Positions 1 to 9,630 of a stretch of 64,000 nt of DNA are shown piece after piece (position 1 is the stretch's first letter; every line of letters starts with the position of its first letter). This DNA is from Pseudomonas sp. AFG_SD02_1510_Pfu_092 (lineage in GTDB: Bacteria; Pseudomonadota; Gammaproteobacteria; Pseudomonadales; Pseudomonadaceae): positions 1 through 64,000 of the forward strand of contig NZ_PUQD01000010.1 in assembly GCF_003331055.1 (NCBI RefSeq), given 5' to 3'. The translations under genes were made by a program, and so were the position numbers. The notes beneath the pieces are model-generated. The model did no database searches, was not told where the DNA came from, and worked only from the letters and a program-made list of their open reading frames with translations.

Positions 1-144
1 CCTGGGGGGCCCGGCGGGGGCCTGGGGGGGTGTTTGCCCCCCCAAGCCCCCCACACGCCCGCCCCCCCTGCTTTTTCAAAACCCCGGGGGGGCGGGGCTT
101 TGTGTCGCGATTGGGCCGCAAAGCGGCCCCAACTATCTTGAGCC
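1..144. other. G/C homopolymer-rich edge with a REP-like fragment
   Basis: The first ~110 bases are runs of G and C with almost no other composition and no reading frame of interest. Bases ~97-130 hold a fragment of the second repeat type of this window: a TTGTGTCGCGAT-like core followed by GGGCCGCAAAGCGGCCCC, which can itself fold as a hairpin. The same string recurs near 48,180-48,210, so this is probably the end of a REP unit and a possible terminator for the minus-strand gene that stops at 145. Confidence 0.5.
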
Positions 145-585
145 TTACGCGGCTACCCCAGCATCCGCCCGCAACCCTACCTCCTCGATCGCACTGATCG
201 CGCACTGCTCGTCGATATCCGACGTATCCCCGCTGATCCCGACCGCACCCAGCACCTTGCCGTCCTGATCACGCACCAGCACGCCACCCGGCGCCGGCAC
301 CACCGGCCGTTCGCCCAGGCCGTTCAACGCGGCAAAGAATGCCGGCCGCTGCTGCGCATCCAGCGCCAGCAAGCGCGAGCCCTTGCCCAGGGCAACCGCA
401 CCCCAGGCTTTGCCGGTGGCCACCTGCGGGCGGATCAGGCTGGCGCCATCCTCGCGTTGCAGCGCCAACAAGTGGCCACCGGCATCGAGCACCGCCACGG
501 TCAGTGGCGCGGCGTTGATCTTGCGGCCCGCCGCCAGCGCGGCGTTCACCAGGCTGACCGCGACTTTCAGGTTCAAAGCGTTCAT
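145..585 (-). CDS. GlcG/HbpS-like (DUF336) protein
   Basis: A 146-residue protein of the GlcG/HbpS-like family, which occurs beside glycolate and glyoxylate genes and in heme-binding or redox-sensing proteins; the biochemical role here is not known. The family signature is visible: an N-terminal helix with AALAAGRKI, the strand TVAVLDAGGHLLALQRED (residues ~25-42), the ATGKAWGAVALGKGSR segment, and a glycine-rich C-terminal GAVGISGD. The ATG at 585 is chosen because a GAGGA-type ribosome site precedes it and the family fold begins there; an open upstream extension has no homologous content. The gene is divergent from gcl, and each of the two has its own TTGTATACAA palindrome, so they are probably co-regulated. 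It may be an accessory or sensor protein of glyoxylate metabolism. Confidence 0.85.
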   Translation of the reverse strand: MNALNLKVAVSLVNAALAAGRKINAAPLTVAVLDAGGHLLALQREDGASLIRPQVATGKAWGAVALGKGSRLLALDAQQRPAFFAALNGLGERPVVPAPGGVLVRDQDGKVLGAVGISGDTSDIDEQCAISAIEEVGLRADAGVAA

Positions 586-667
586 GGAAAGGTCCTCTTC
601 TTGTTGTGAGAAGCCCTGAGGGCAGTTGAAAACCGATAGAACAAATAGAACACAACGGGATGTATTT

Positions 668-677
668 TTGTATACAA
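668..677. promoter_or_regulatory. TTGTATACAA palindrome (GntR-type operator), DUF336 side
   Basis: A perfect 10-bp palindrome 82 bp upstream of the DUF336 start. It is identical to the copy in front of gcl and to the copy upstream of the NCS1 transporter at 13,848. Such TTGTATACAA-like sites are typical of FadR-subfamily GntR regulators. Known from the literature: gcl of P. putida is repressed by GclR, a GntR protein. That this motif is its site is my inference. Confidence 0.65.
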
Positions 678-807
678 TATTTTGAAACGATCGTATGCGA
701 TGGCGCAAACCGCCGTTTTCACGGGCGCTCAAACGAAAGCGATCGCAGGCGACGAAAACCCGTTGACCTGAGCCGCCAGCCATGAATACACTCTGGCACA
801 AAGCAAG

Positions 808-817
808 TTGTATACAA
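808..817. promoter_or_regulatory. TTGTATACAA palindrome (GntR-type operator), gcl side
   Basis: Second perfect copy of the palindrome, ending 25 bp before the gcl start codon. A bound protein here would overlap the promoter or early transcript, which fits repression. Confidence 0.7.
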
Positions 818-842
818 TTACAAAATCGATGAGGCACAAACC

Positions 843-2618
843 ATGAGCAAAATGAGAGCAATCGATGCAGCCGTTCTGGTCATGCGCCGTGAAGGTGTAG
901 ATACCGCGTTCGGCATCCCGGGGGCTGCCATCAACCCGTTGTACTCGGCCCTGAAGAAAGTCGGTGGCATCGATCACGTCCTCGCTCGTCACGTCGAAGG
1001 TGCCTCGCACATGGCCGAGGGTTACACCCGCGCCAACCCGGGCAACATCGGCGTGTGCATCGGCACCTCCGGCCCAGCCGGCACCGACATGGTCACCGGC
1101 CTGTACAGTGCCTCCGCCGACTCCATCCCGATCCTCTGCATCACCGGCCAGGCGCCACGTGCCCGCCTGCACAAGGAAGACTTCCAGGCTGTCGACATCA
1201 CCAACATCGTCAAGCCGGTCACCAAGTGGGCCACCACCGTTCTGGAGCCAGGCCAGGTGCCTTACGCCTTCCAGAAGGCCTTCTATGAAATGCGCACCGG
1301 CCGCCCTGGCCCTGTGCTGATCGACCTGCCGTTCGATGTGCAGATGGCCGAAATCGAATTCGACATCGACGCCTACGAGCCGCTGCCGGTGCACAAGCCG
1401 TCCGCCACCCGCGTCCAGGCCGAAAAAGCCCTGGCCCTGCTCAATGACGCCGAACGCCCGCTGCTGGTAGCCGGTGGCGGCATCATCAACGCCGACGCCA
1501 GCGACAAGCTGGTCGAGTTCGCCGAGCTGACCGGTGTACCGGTAATCCCGACCCTGATGGGCTGGGGCACCATCCCCGATGACCACGCGCAGATGGTCGG
1601 CATGGTCGGCCTGCAGACCTCGCACCGCTACGGCAACGCCACCCTGCTGAAATCCGACCTGGTGTTCGGTATCGGCAACCGTTGGGCCAACCGCCACACC
1701 GGTTCCGTCGACGTGTACACCGAAGGCCGCAAGTTCGTCCACGTGGACATCGAGCCAACCCAGATCGGCCGCGTGTTCACCCCGGACCTGGGTATCGTTT
1801 CCGACGCCGGCAAGGCACTGGACGTGTTCCTCGAAGTGGCCCGCGAGTGGAAAGCCGCCGGCAAGCTGAAGTGCCGCAAGGCCTGGCTGGAAGACTGCCA
1901 GCAGCGCAAGGCCAGCCTGCAGCGCAAGACCCACTTCGACAACGTGCCGGTCAAGCCGCAGCGCGTGTACGAAGAAATGAACCAGGTATTCGGCAAGGAC
2001 ACCTGCTACGTCAGCACCATCGGCCTGTCGCAGATTGCCGGCGCGCAGTTCCTGCACGTGTACAAGCCACGCCACTGGATCAACTGCGGCCAGGCCGGCC
2101 CGCTGGGCTGGACCATTCCTGCCGCCCTCGGCGTGGTAAAGGCCGACCCCAAGCGCAAGGTCGTGGCCCTGTCGGGTGACTACGACTTCCAGTTCATGAT
2201 CGAAGAACTGGCGGTGGGTGCGCAGTTCAACCTGCCGTACGTGCACGTACTGGTGAACAACGCCTACCTGGGCCTGATCCGCCAGGCGCAGCGTGGCTTC
2301 GACATGGATTACTGTGTACAACTGGCGTTCGAGAACATCAACTCGACCGACGCCGCCACCTACGGTGTCGACCACGTTGCCGTGGTCGAAGGCCTGGGTT
2401 GCAAGGCCATCCGTGTGTTCGAGCCGGCCGAGATCGCCCCTGCCCTGCTCAAGGCGCAGAAGATGGCCGAAGAGTTCCGCGTGCCGGTCGTGGTCGAAGT
2501 GATCCTCGAGCGTGTGACCAACATTTCCATGGGCACCGAGATCAACGCGGTCAACGAGTTCGAAGACCTGGCCCTGGTCGGCAACGACGCGCCAACCGCC
2601 ATCTCGCTGCTGGACTGA
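843..2618 (+). CDS. gcl: glyoxylate carboligase (tartronate-semialdehyde synthase)
   Basis: ThDP- and FAD-dependent enzyme joining two glyoxylates into tartronate semialdehyde and CO2. At 591 residues it has the family length and aligns end to end with E. coli Gcl. The N-terminal ThDP-pyrimidine domain carries ARHVEGASH with Val51; Gcl is unusual among ThDP enzymes in having Val where others have catalytic Glu, and it is kept here. The ThDP-pyrophosphate domain shows GDYDFQF followed by VLVNN. A GAGG-like ribosome site precedes the ATG. It is first in a same-strand run gcl-hyi-glxR-ttuD-pykF. The TTGTATACAA palindrome just upstream suggests GntR-type repression. Confidence 0.97.
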   Translation: MSKMRAIDAAVLVMRREGVDTAFGIPGAAINPLYSALKKVGGIDHVLARHVEGASHMAEGYTRANPGNIGVCIGTSGPAGTDMVTGLYSASADSIPILCITGQAPRARLHKEDFQAVDITNIVKPVTKWATTVLEPGQVPYAFQKAFYEMRTGRPGPVLIDLPFDVQMAEIEFDIDAYEPLPVHKPSATRVQAEKALALLNDAERPLLVAGGGIINADASDKLVEFAELTGVPVIPTLMGWGTIPDDHAQMVGMVGLQTSHRYGNATLLKSDLVFGIGNRWANRHTGSVDVYTEGRKFVHVDIEPTQIGRVFTPDLGIVSDAGKALDVFLEVAREWKAAGKLKCRKAWLEDCQQRKASLQRKTHFDNVPVKPQRVYEEMNQVFGKDTCYVSTIGLSQIAGAQFLHVYKPRHWINCGQAGPLGWTIPAALGVVKADPKRKVVALSGDYDFQFMIEELAVGAQFNLPYVHVLVNNAYLGLIRQAQRGFDMDYCVQLAFENINSTDAATYGVDHVAVVEGLGCKAIRVFEPAEIAPALLKAQKMAEEFRVPVVVEVILERVTNISMGTEINAVNEFEDLALVGNDAPTAISLLD

Positions 2619-2627
2619 TCGCCTGAC

Positions 2628-2650
2628 GCCCCCAGGCTTGCCCTGGGGGC
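2628..2650 (+). terminator. intercistronic GC hairpin between gcl and hyi
   Basis: Perfect 9-bp stem GCCCCCAGG / CCTGGGGGC with a 5-base loop, 10 bp after the gcl stop. No T-run follows, so it is more likely a partial terminator or an RNA-stability element setting the gcl:hyi ratio than a full stop. Confidence 0.5.
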
Positions 2651-2671
2651 CTTCATCGCAAGGAGACAACC

Positions 2672-3454
<783 letters not shown>

Positions 3455-3490
3455 ACGGCTGAACACAGGCCCCCGGGAGACACCAGACAC

Positions 3491-3563
3491 TGTGGGAGCG
3501 GGTTTACCCGCGAATGCGATGTTGGCTTCACTGCCGCTTTCGCGGGTAAACCCGCTCCCACAG
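3491..3563. repeat. inverted pair of REP elements
   Basis: Two ~32-bp copies of the P. putida REP core (TGTGGGAGCGGGTTTACCCG) head to head with a ~10-bp spacer, between hyi and glxR inside the presumed operon. The transcript would fold into a long hairpin, likely modulating 3' stability. Confidence 0.9.
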
Positions 3564-3637
3564 GGTTTTGTGTCCAACAAGGGAACCTACACAGTCTGCT
3601 CCATCGAGATTCAACAAATACAAAGAGGTAATTTCTC

Positions 3638-4531
3638 ATGGCTAAAATCGGTTTCCTCGGCACCGGCATCATGGGCAAGCCCATGGCGCAGAACCTGCAG
3701 AAAGCAGGTCACAGCATCTTCGTTTCCACCCACCACGACGCCGCCCCGGCCGACCTGATCGCCGCTGGCGCAGTGGCCCTGGCCAACCCGAAGGAAGTGG
3801 CCCAGGAAGCCGAGTTCATCATCATCATGGTGCCGGACACCCCACAGGTCGAAAGCGTCCTGTTCGGTGAAAACGGCGTCGCCGAAGGCGTGGGCCCGAA
3901 CAAGGTGGTGATCGACATGAGCTCGATCTCGCCTACCGCCACCAAAGCCTTCGCCGAGAAGGTCAAGGCCACTGGCGCTGCCTATCTGGACGCCCCGGTG
4001 TCCGGCGGTGAAGTCGGCGCCAAGGCCGCGACCCTGAGCATCATGGTCGGTGGTTGCCCGAAAGCCTTCGAGCGCGCCCTGCCGCTGTTCGAAGCCATGG
4101 GCAAGAACATCACCCGCGTCGGTGGCAACGGTGACGGCCAGACCGCCAAGGTCGCCAACCAGATCATCGTCGCCCTGAACATCCAGGCCGTTGCCGAAGC
4201 CCTGCTGTTCGCCGCCAAGAACGGCGCCGACCCGGCCAAGGTACGTGAAGCCCTGATGGGCGGCTTCGCCTCTTCGAAAATCCTCGAAGTGCACGCCGAG
4301 CGCATGATCAAAGGCACCTTCGACCCAGGCTTCCGCATCAACCTGCACCAGAAGGACCTGAACCTGGCCCTGCAAGGCGCCAAGGAACTGGGCATCAACC
4401 TGCCCAACACCTCCAACGCCCAGCAAGTGTTCAACACCTGCCAGGCCCTGGGCGGTGGCAACTGGGACCACTCGGCGCTGATCAAAGGCCTGGAGCACAT
4501 GGCCAACTTCTCGATCCGCGACGACAAATAA
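3638..4531 (+). CDS. glxR: 2-hydroxy-3-oxopropionate (tartronate semialdehyde) reductase
   Basis: 297-residue beta-hydroxyacid dehydrogenase reducing tartronate semialdehyde to D-glycerate with NAD(P)H. The N-terminal Rossmann motif GFLGTGIMGKPMAQNL starts at residue 5. The substrate motif DAPVSGGEVGA lies near residue 117, and the catalytic lysine in GQTAKVANQ is K171, the position known in GarR/GlxR. AGAGG precedes the ATG. Third gene of the glyoxylate-to-pyruvate run. Confidence 0.95.
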   Translation: MAKIGFLGTGIMGKPMAQNLQKAGHSIFVSTHHDAAPADLIAAGAVALANPKEVAQEAEFIIIMVPDTPQVESVLFGENGVAEGVGPNKVVIDMSSISPTATKAFAEKVKATGAAYLDAPVSGGEVGAKAATLSIMVGGCPKAFERALPLFEAMGKNITRVGGNGDGQTAKVANQIIVALNIQAVAEALLFAAKNGADPAKVREALMGGFASSKILEVHAERMIKGTFDPGFRINLHQKDLNLALQGAKELGINLPNTSNAQQVFNTCQALGGGNWDHSALIKGLEHMANFSIRDDK

Positions 4532-4550
4532 ACACTTTATAACCTTCACC

Positions 4551-4627
4551 GGCCTCTTCGCGGGCATGCCCGCTCCCACAGGTACTCCACAGGCCTGAGG
4601 GCAGCGAAAATCCTGTGGGAGCGGGCA
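4551..4627. repeat. inverted pair of REP elements (one diverged)
   Basis: GGCCTCTTCGCGGGCATGCC...CCCACAGG and, on the other strand, CCTGTGGGAGCGGGCA, downstream of glxR. The second copy loses the consensus after the GCGGGCAAG core. Confidence 0.8.
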
Positions 4628-4788
4628 AGTCGGAGCGCCGAACCGCCGCGAAGAAGCCAACACCTATGAACCTGCGACCACAGGCCCATAGGTGGCACCG
4701 AGCAACACCCGCCCCTGGTTCGGCCTGCACGGAGGCAGTTCCAGGGGCGTTTTCGATTCTGCAGAACAACAATAATTGGGAGCCTGCC

Positions 4789-6063
4789 ATGTCGGTCGAT
4801 CCGCAAAAACTTCTCCGCGAGCTGTTCGACACAGCCATCGCCGCCGCCCACCCCCGTCAAGTCCTCGAACCCTACCTGCCCGCCGACCGCAGCGGCCGGG
4901 TCATCGTCATCGGCGCCGGCAAGGCCGCAGCCGCCATGGCCGAAGTGGTCGAGAAAAGCTGGCAGGGCGAAGTCTCCGGGCTTGTCGTCACACGGTACGG
5001 TCATGGCGCCAACTGCCAGAAGATCGAGGTGGTCGAAGCCGCCCATCCGGTCCCCGATGCCGCCGGCCTGGCCGTGGCCAAGCGCGTGCTGGAGCTGGTC
5101 AGCAACCTCAATGAAGAAGACCGCGTCATCTTCCTGCTGTCCGGCGGTGGCTCTGCCCTGCTGGCCCTGCCCGCCGAAGGCCTGACCCTGGCTGACAAGC
5201 AACAGATCAACAAGGCGCTGCTCAAATCCGGCGCCACCATCGGCGAGATGAACTGCGTGCGCAAGCACCTCTCGGCGATCAAGGGCGGCCGCCTGGCCAA
5301 GGCCTGCTGGCCGGCCACGGTGTACACCTACGCCATTTCCGATGTACCGGGCGACCTCGCCACGGTGATCGCCTCCGGCCCTACCGTGGCCGACCCGAGC
5401 ACCTCGGCCGATGCCCTGGCCATCCTCAAACGCTACAACATCGAAGCGCCGAAAGCCGTCATCGACTGGCTCAACAACCCCGCCTCGGAAACCGTCAAGG
5501 CCGATGACCCGGCCCTGGCCCGCAGCCACTTCCAGCTGATCGCCAAGCCCCAGCAGTCGCTCGAAGCTGCCGCGGTCAAAGCCCGCCAGGCCGGGTTCAG
5601 CCCGCTGATCCTCGGCGACCTGGAAGGCGAGTCGCGCGAAGTGGCCAAGGTCCACGCCGGTATCACCCGCCAGGTCGTCCAGCACGGCCAGCCGCTGAAG
5701 GCGCCCTGCGTGATCCTCTCCGGCGGCGAGACCACCGTGACCGTGCGCGGCAATGGCCGTGGCGGGCGCAACGCCGAGTTCCTGCTCAGCCTCACCGAAA
5801 GCCTGAAAGGCCTGCCGGGCGTGTACGCCCTGGCCGGTGATACCGACGGCATCGACGGTTCGGAAGAAAACGCCGGCGCCTTCATGACCCCGAGCAGCTA
5901 CGCCCGCGCCGAAGCGCTCGGCCTGTCGGCCAGCGACGAGCTGGACAACAACAACGGCTACGGCTATTTCGCCGCGCTGGATGCGCTGATCGTCACCGAG
6001 CCGACCCGCACCAACGTCAACGACTTCCGCGCCATCCTGATCCTCGAGACTGCCCAATCATGA
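4789..6063 (+). CDS. ttuD: MOFRL-family glycerate 2-kinase / annotated hydroxypyruvate reductase TtuD
   Basis: 424-residue protein with an N-terminal glycerate-kinase-like domain (GRVIVIGAGKAAAAMA at ~35-50; LLSGGGSALL at ~116) and a C-terminal MOFRL domain (GNGRGGRNAEFLLSL at ~320; AGDTDGIDGSEENAGAF). The family is often labelled hydroxypyruvate reductase, but characterised members such as GckA and the Thermotoga enzyme phosphorylate D-glycerate to 2-phosphoglycerate. With glxR upstream making D-glycerate and pykF downstream, kinase activity gives the more coherent pathway. GGGAG before the ATG at 4,789 decides the start; an upstream in-frame extension runs through REP sequence and is not coding. 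The stop overlaps the pykF start (ATGA). Confidence 0.9.
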   Translation: MSVDPQKLLRELFDTAIAAAHPRQVLEPYLPADRSGRVIVIGAGKAAAAMAEVVEKSWQGEVSGLVVTRYGHGANCQKIEVVEAAHPVPDAAGLAVAKRVLELVSNLNEEDRVIFLLSGGGSALLALPAEGLTLADKQQINKALLKSGATIGEMNCVRKHLSAIKGGRLAKACWPATVYTYAISDVPGDLATVIASGPTVADPSTSADALAILKRYNIEAPKAVIDWLNNPASETVKADDPALARSHFQLIAKPQQSLEAAAVKARQAGFSPLILGDLEGESREVAKVHAGITRQVVQHGQPLKAPCVILSGGETTVTVRGNGRGGRNAEFLLSLTESLKGLPGVYALAGDTDGIDGSEENAGAFMTPSSYARAEALGLSASDELDNNNGYGYFAALDALIVTEPTRTNVNDFRAILILETAQS

Positions 6064-7475
6064 CGCCTGATAAAAAAGTCAAAATCCTCGCCACCCTTGG
6101 CCCTGCGATCAACGGCATCGACGACATCCGCCAACTGGTCGAAGCCGGGGTGAACATCTTCCGCCTCAACTTCAGCCACGGCGAGCACGCCGACCACGCC
6201 CTGCGTTACCAGTGGATCCGCGAAGTCGAGCAGCAGCTGAATTACCCGCTGGGCATCCTCATGGACCTGCAAGGGCCGAAGCTGCGGGTCGGCCGCTTCG
6301 CCGACGGCAAGGTGCAGCTGCAACGCGGCCAGGCCTTGCGCCTGGACCTGGACAAGGCCCCGGGCGATAGCCGCCGGGTCAACCTGCCGCACCCGGAGAT
6401 TATTGCCGCGCTCGAGCCCGGCATGGACCTGCTGCTGGACGACGGCAAGCTGCGCCTGCGCGTCACCGCCAAGCACAGTGACGCCATCGACACCGAAGTG
6501 CTCAACGGTGGCGAGCTGTCCGACCGCAAGGGCGTCAACGTACCGCAAGCGGTGCTCGACCTTTCGCCGCTCACCGAGAAAGACCGCCGCGACCTGGCCT
6601 TCGGCCTGGAGCTGGGCGTGGACTGGGTAGCCCTGTCGTTCGTGCAGCGCCCCGAAGACATCGTCGAAGCGCGCCAGCTGATCGGCGACCGCGCTTACCT
6701 GATGGCGAAGATCGAGAAGCCATCTGCGGTCGAACAACTGCAAGCTATCGCCGAGCTGGCTGACGCGATCATGGTGGCGCGTGGCGACCTGGGCGTGGAA
6801 GTGCCGGCCGAAAGCGTGCCGCAGATCCAGAAACGCATCATCGGCACCTGCCGCCAGCTGGGCAAACCGGTGGTCGTGGCCACGCAGATGCTCGAGTCGA
6901 TGCGCTTCTCGCCAGCGCCGACCCGTGCCGAAGTCACCGATGTGGCCAACGCCGTCGCCGAAGGCGCCGATGCGGTGATGCTGTCGGCCGAGACCGCCTC
7001 GGGCGACTACCCGCTGGAAGCCGTGCAGATGATGAGCAAGATCATCCGCCAGGTAGAGAACGGCCCGGACTACCAGGCCCAGCTCGATGTCGGTCGGCCG
7101 AAGGCCGAGGCCACCGTGTCGGATGCCATCAGCTGCGCGATCCGCCGGATCAGCGGCATCCTGCCGGTGGCGGTGCTGGTCAACTACAGCGAATCGGGCG
7201 CCTCGACCCTGCGCGCGGCGCGCGAACGGCCACGGGCACCGATCCTCAACCTGACCCCGAACCTGACCACCGCACGCCGCCTGAGCGTGGCCTGGGGCGT
7301 GCATTCGGTGGTCAATGACCGCCTGCGCCAGGTCGATGAAGTGGTGTCTACCGCGCTGGAGATCGCCCAGGCACAAGGCATGGCCAGCCGTGGCGACACG
7401 CTGCTGATCACCGCCGGTGTGCCTTTCGGCAAGCCAGGGTCGACTAACACGCTGCGGATCGAGAACTTGATCTGA
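6060..7475 (+). CDS. pykF: pyruvate kinase
   Basis: 471-residue pyruvate kinase converting phosphoenolpyruvate and ADP to pyruvate and ATP. Visible motifs: KILATLGPA, FRLNFSHGEHADH, LMDLQGPKLRVG, the active-site MAKIEKPSAV, and MVARGDLGVEVP followed by MLSAETASGDYPLEAV. The C-terminal allosteric domain is present. It overlaps ttuD by 4 bp and is surely cotranscribed. In this operon it finishes glyoxylate to pyruvate after enolase acts on 2-phosphoglycerate. A probable rho-independent terminator follows. Confidence 0.96.
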   Translation: MTPDKKVKILATLGPAINGIDDIRQLVEAGVNIFRLNFSHGEHADHALRYQWIREVEQQLNYPLGILMDLQGPKLRVGRFADGKVQLQRGQALRLDLDKAPGDSRRVNLPHPEIIAALEPGMDLLLDDGKLRLRVTAKHSDAIDTEVLNGGELSDRKGVNVPQAVLDLSPLTEKDRRDLAFGLELGVDWVALSFVQRPEDIVEARQLIGDRAYLMAKIEKPSAVEQLQAIAELADAIMVARGDLGVEVPAESVPQIQKRIIGTCRQLGKPVVVATQMLESMRFSPAPTRAEVTDVANAVAEGADAVMLSAETASGDYPLEAVQMMSKIIRQVENGPDYQAQLDVGRPKAEATVSDAISCAIRRISGILPVAVLVNYSESGASTLRAARERPRAPILNLTPNLTTARRLSVAWGVHSVVNDRLRQVDEVVSTALEIAQAQGMASRGDTLLITAGVPFGKPGSTNTLRIENLI

Positions 7476-7483
7476 GAATGCCG

Positions 7484-7503
7484 GGGGCGCTCTGCGCCCC
7501 TTT
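7484..7503 (+). terminator. hairpin plus T-run after pykF
   Basis: 7-bp GC stem GGGGCGC / GCGCCCC with a TCT loop followed at once by TTT, 8 bp after the pykF stop. It is the natural end of the glyoxylate operon. Confidence 0.65.
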
Positions 7504-7582
7504 CGCGACACAAGGCCGCTCCCACAGGGACCGCGTCAGCACAAGATAATACGGCCCCTGTGGGAGCGGCCTTGTGTCGCGA
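7504..7582. repeat. inverted pair of REP elements (second subtype)
   Basis: CGCGACACAAGGCCGCTCCCACAG and its inverted copy 7,557-7,581. This subtype has the arm TTGTGTCGCG instead of TTTACCCGCGAA. Lies between pykF and the urea transporter. Confidence 0.9.
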
Positions 7583-7675
7583 TTGGAGGGCAAAGCCCTC
7601 CCCGAACACCAAACCTGCGGAAAACCCGAGGCCCAAAGAGGCCCACCGCACGCCATCAACCTCACTGACTGCCCC

Positions 7676-8548
7676 ATGTACAGCAAACATTTCGTCAACC
7701 CGTGCCCCGACTGGGCCACGGCGTTACTCAACGGCTTCAGCCGGGTGCTGCTGCTGCGCAACCCCTTGTGCGGCCTGTGCTGCCTGCTGGCCATTTTGCT
7801 GACCGCCCCCGACCTGGTCGGCGGCGCCCTGCTCGGCGCTCTCGCCGGCTTGCTCACCGCGCAGCGCCGCGGCTACGACCGCGCCGACCGCCAGGCCGGC
7901 CTGTACTGCTACAACGGCGTACTGATCGGCATCCTGATCAGCGCCGTGCTGCCCTGGTCGGCCATCCTGCCGCCAGTGATCCTCGCTGCTGGCGGCCTGT
8001 CGAGCATCATCACCCACCAATGGCGCAAGCGCGGCGGCAAGCTGCTGGTCGCCTACACCGCGCCGTTCGTGCTGCTTGGCTGGGCGGTATTGCTGGTCGC
8101 CAGCCCCGCGCCCAGCGGCTTCGTCGAGGCCGAGCCGCTGTATGCACTGGCGCGCGGCGTCGGGCAGATTTTCCTGCTCGACCAGCCGCTGGCCGGGTTG
8201 CTGATCATTGTCGGGATGTTGATAGCCAACCCTTATGCCGCGCTGTGGGCGGTGATCGGCTCGGCCATTGGGGGGGGCGTGGCATTGCTCGCCGACCAGG
8301 CGCAGGCGGCGTGGTTGGGCCTTTATGGTTTCAACGCTGCGCTGGCGGCGCTGGCTTTCAGCAGGCAAGGTGAAAAGCCTTGGGTAACGCTGCTGGCGAT
8401 CGCCCTCGCGCTGCTGCTGCAACCGCTGTTCAAGCTGCTACCGGTGCCCGGCCTGACCGCCCCCTTCGTCGCCGCCTGCTGGCTGATGCACCTGGGCAGC
8501 CACCTGGCCCAGCCCCGGCAGCGTGATGCCAGCCGCTTGCACAGCTGA
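7676..8548 (+). CDS. urea transporter (UT family)
   Basis: 290-residue inner-membrane protein with about ten hydrophobic helices and the internal duplication of the UT family: CYNGVLIGILIS in the first half and LYGFNAALAALAF in the second. UT proteins are urea channels; no urease genes are in the window, so substrate assignment is by family only. The ATG at 7,676 is chosen because the upstream extension is REP-derived, though no strong ribosome site is seen. A link to purine breakdown (urea arises from allantoate) is tempting given gcl and the allantoin genes nearby, but there is no shared operator here. Confidence 0.8.
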   Translation: MYSKHFVNPCPDWATALLNGFSRVLLLRNPLCGLCCLLAILLTAPDLVGGALLGALAGLLTAQRRGYDRADRQAGLYCYNGVLIGILISAVLPWSAILPPVILAAGGLSSIITHQWRKRGGKLLVAYTAPFVLLGWAVLLVASPAPSGFVEAEPLYALARGVGQIFLLDQPLAGLLIIVGMLIANPYAALWAVIGSAIGGGVALLADQAQAAWLGLYGFNAALAALAFSRQGEKPWVTLLAIALALLLQPLFKLLPVPGLTAPFVAACWLMHLGSHLAQPRQRDASRLHS

Positions 8549-8592
8549 AACGCAGCCCCTAGGCTCAGCCCATCGCAATTGGGAACGAGCCG

Positions 8593-9414
8593 ATGAACAA
8601 CCCTGCAAGCCTGCGCGAGCGGCTTTACATCATGGTCTTCCAGTCCGACACCGTAGCTGGAAGACGCTTCGACAAGATTCTTCTGCTGATCATCCTGGCC
8701 AGCCTGGTTACCGTCATCCTCGACAGCATCGACGAGGTGCACCAGCGCTACGCCGGCCTGCTGGCCGGGATCGAATGGGGCTTTACCGCGATCTTCCTCG
8801 CCGAGTACCTCACCCGCCTGTACTGCTCGCCCAGGCCTTTGCGCTATGCCTTCAGCTTTTATGGCCTGGTCGATCTGCTGGCGATCGTGCCGGGGATCAT
8901 CGCCCTGTACTACAGCGACGCCCAGTACCTGCTGATCATCCGCGTGATCCGCATGCTGCGGATCTTCCGCGTGCTCAAGCTCAGCCCGTACCTCAAGCAG
9001 GCGCACTACCTGATAGAAGCGCTGCGCGGCAGCAAGCAGAAGATCATCGTGTTCCTGGTCAGCGTTTCTACCTTGGTGACGGTGTTCGGTACGCTGATGT
9101 ACGTGATCGAAGGGCCGGAACACGGCTTCACCAGCATTCCCAAAGGGATCTACTGGGCCATCGTCACCCTGACCACGGTGGGGTTTGGCGACATCGTGCC
9201 GAAGACGCCGCTGGGGCAGGTGATTTCGTCGCTGGTGATGATCATCGGTTATTCGATCATTGCCGTGCCGACCGGGATATTCACCGCTGAGCTGGCTAAT
9301 GCCATGCGTGGGGAACAGCTGCAGCATGACTGCCCGACCTGCAGCAAGAAAAGCCATGAGCATGGGGCGGCGTACTGCTCCCGCTGCGGTAATGTGCTGT
9401 TTCCCAAGCACTGA
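8593..9414 (+). CDS. voltage-gated K+ channel-like ion transporter with C-terminal zinc ribbon
   Basis: 273-residue six-helix channel. An S4-like helix RVIRMLRIFRVLKLSPYLKQ carries regularly spaced arginines, and the selectivity filter TTVGFGD occupies residues 194-200, diagnostic of K+ selectivity. The last ~25 residues contain CPTC...CSRC, a short zinc-ribbon-like tail in the cytoplasm that the standard Kv-like bacterial proteins need not have. GGGAAC-type ribosome site before the ATG. It lies downstream of the urea transporter with a 44-bp gap and may be cotranscribed. Confidence 0.9.
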   Translation: MNNPASLRERLYIMVFQSDTVAGRRFDKILLLIILASLVTVILDSIDEVHQRYAGLLAGIEWGFTAIFLAEYLTRLYCSPRPLRYAFSFYGLVDLLAIVPGIIALYYSDAQYLLIIRVIRMLRIFRVLKLSPYLKQAHYLIEALRGSKQKIIVFLVSVSTLVTVFGTLMYVIEGPEHGFTSIPKGIYWAIVTLTTVGFGDIVPKTPLGQVISSLVMIIGYSIIAVPTGIFTAELANAMRGEQLQHDCPTCSKKSHEHGAAYCSRCGNVLFPKH

Positions 9415-9424
9415 TGTCGCCTGC

Positions 9425-9523
9425 ACTGGCCCTATCGCCGGCAAGCCAGCTCCCACAGGTACTGCACATGCCCAGGACCTGCGCAGTACCTGTGGGAGCT
9501 GGCTTGCCGGCGATAGGGCCAGT
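9425..9523. repeat. perfect 41-bp inverted repeat (paired REP)
   Basis: Arms 9,425-9,465 and 9,483-9,523 are exact reverse complements with a 17-bp spacer. The core is GTGGGAGCTGGCTTGCCGGC, a third REP subtype. It can form a long cruciform or RNA hairpin and probably ends channel-gene transcription. Confidence 0.92.
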
Positions 9524-9630
9524 AAAGGTGGCAGCATAACCAAAGCAGTTTTAGTTCTTTAACCGTTACAAACCCACCCGCTATAGTCGCAGGCAAACTG
9601 CCAACACCTTCTCGACAACAAGGAAGCAAC

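Noticed and set aside
586..861. Longer N-terminus for the DUF336 protein
   Set aside because: It would run through both operators and the gcl start; the DUF336 fold begins at 585 with a ribosome site.
729..2669. 646-codon open frame antisense to gcl
   Set aside because: It has no recognisable domain, is His/Val/Gly-rich in the manner of GC-rich shadow frames, and gcl on the other strand is unambiguous.
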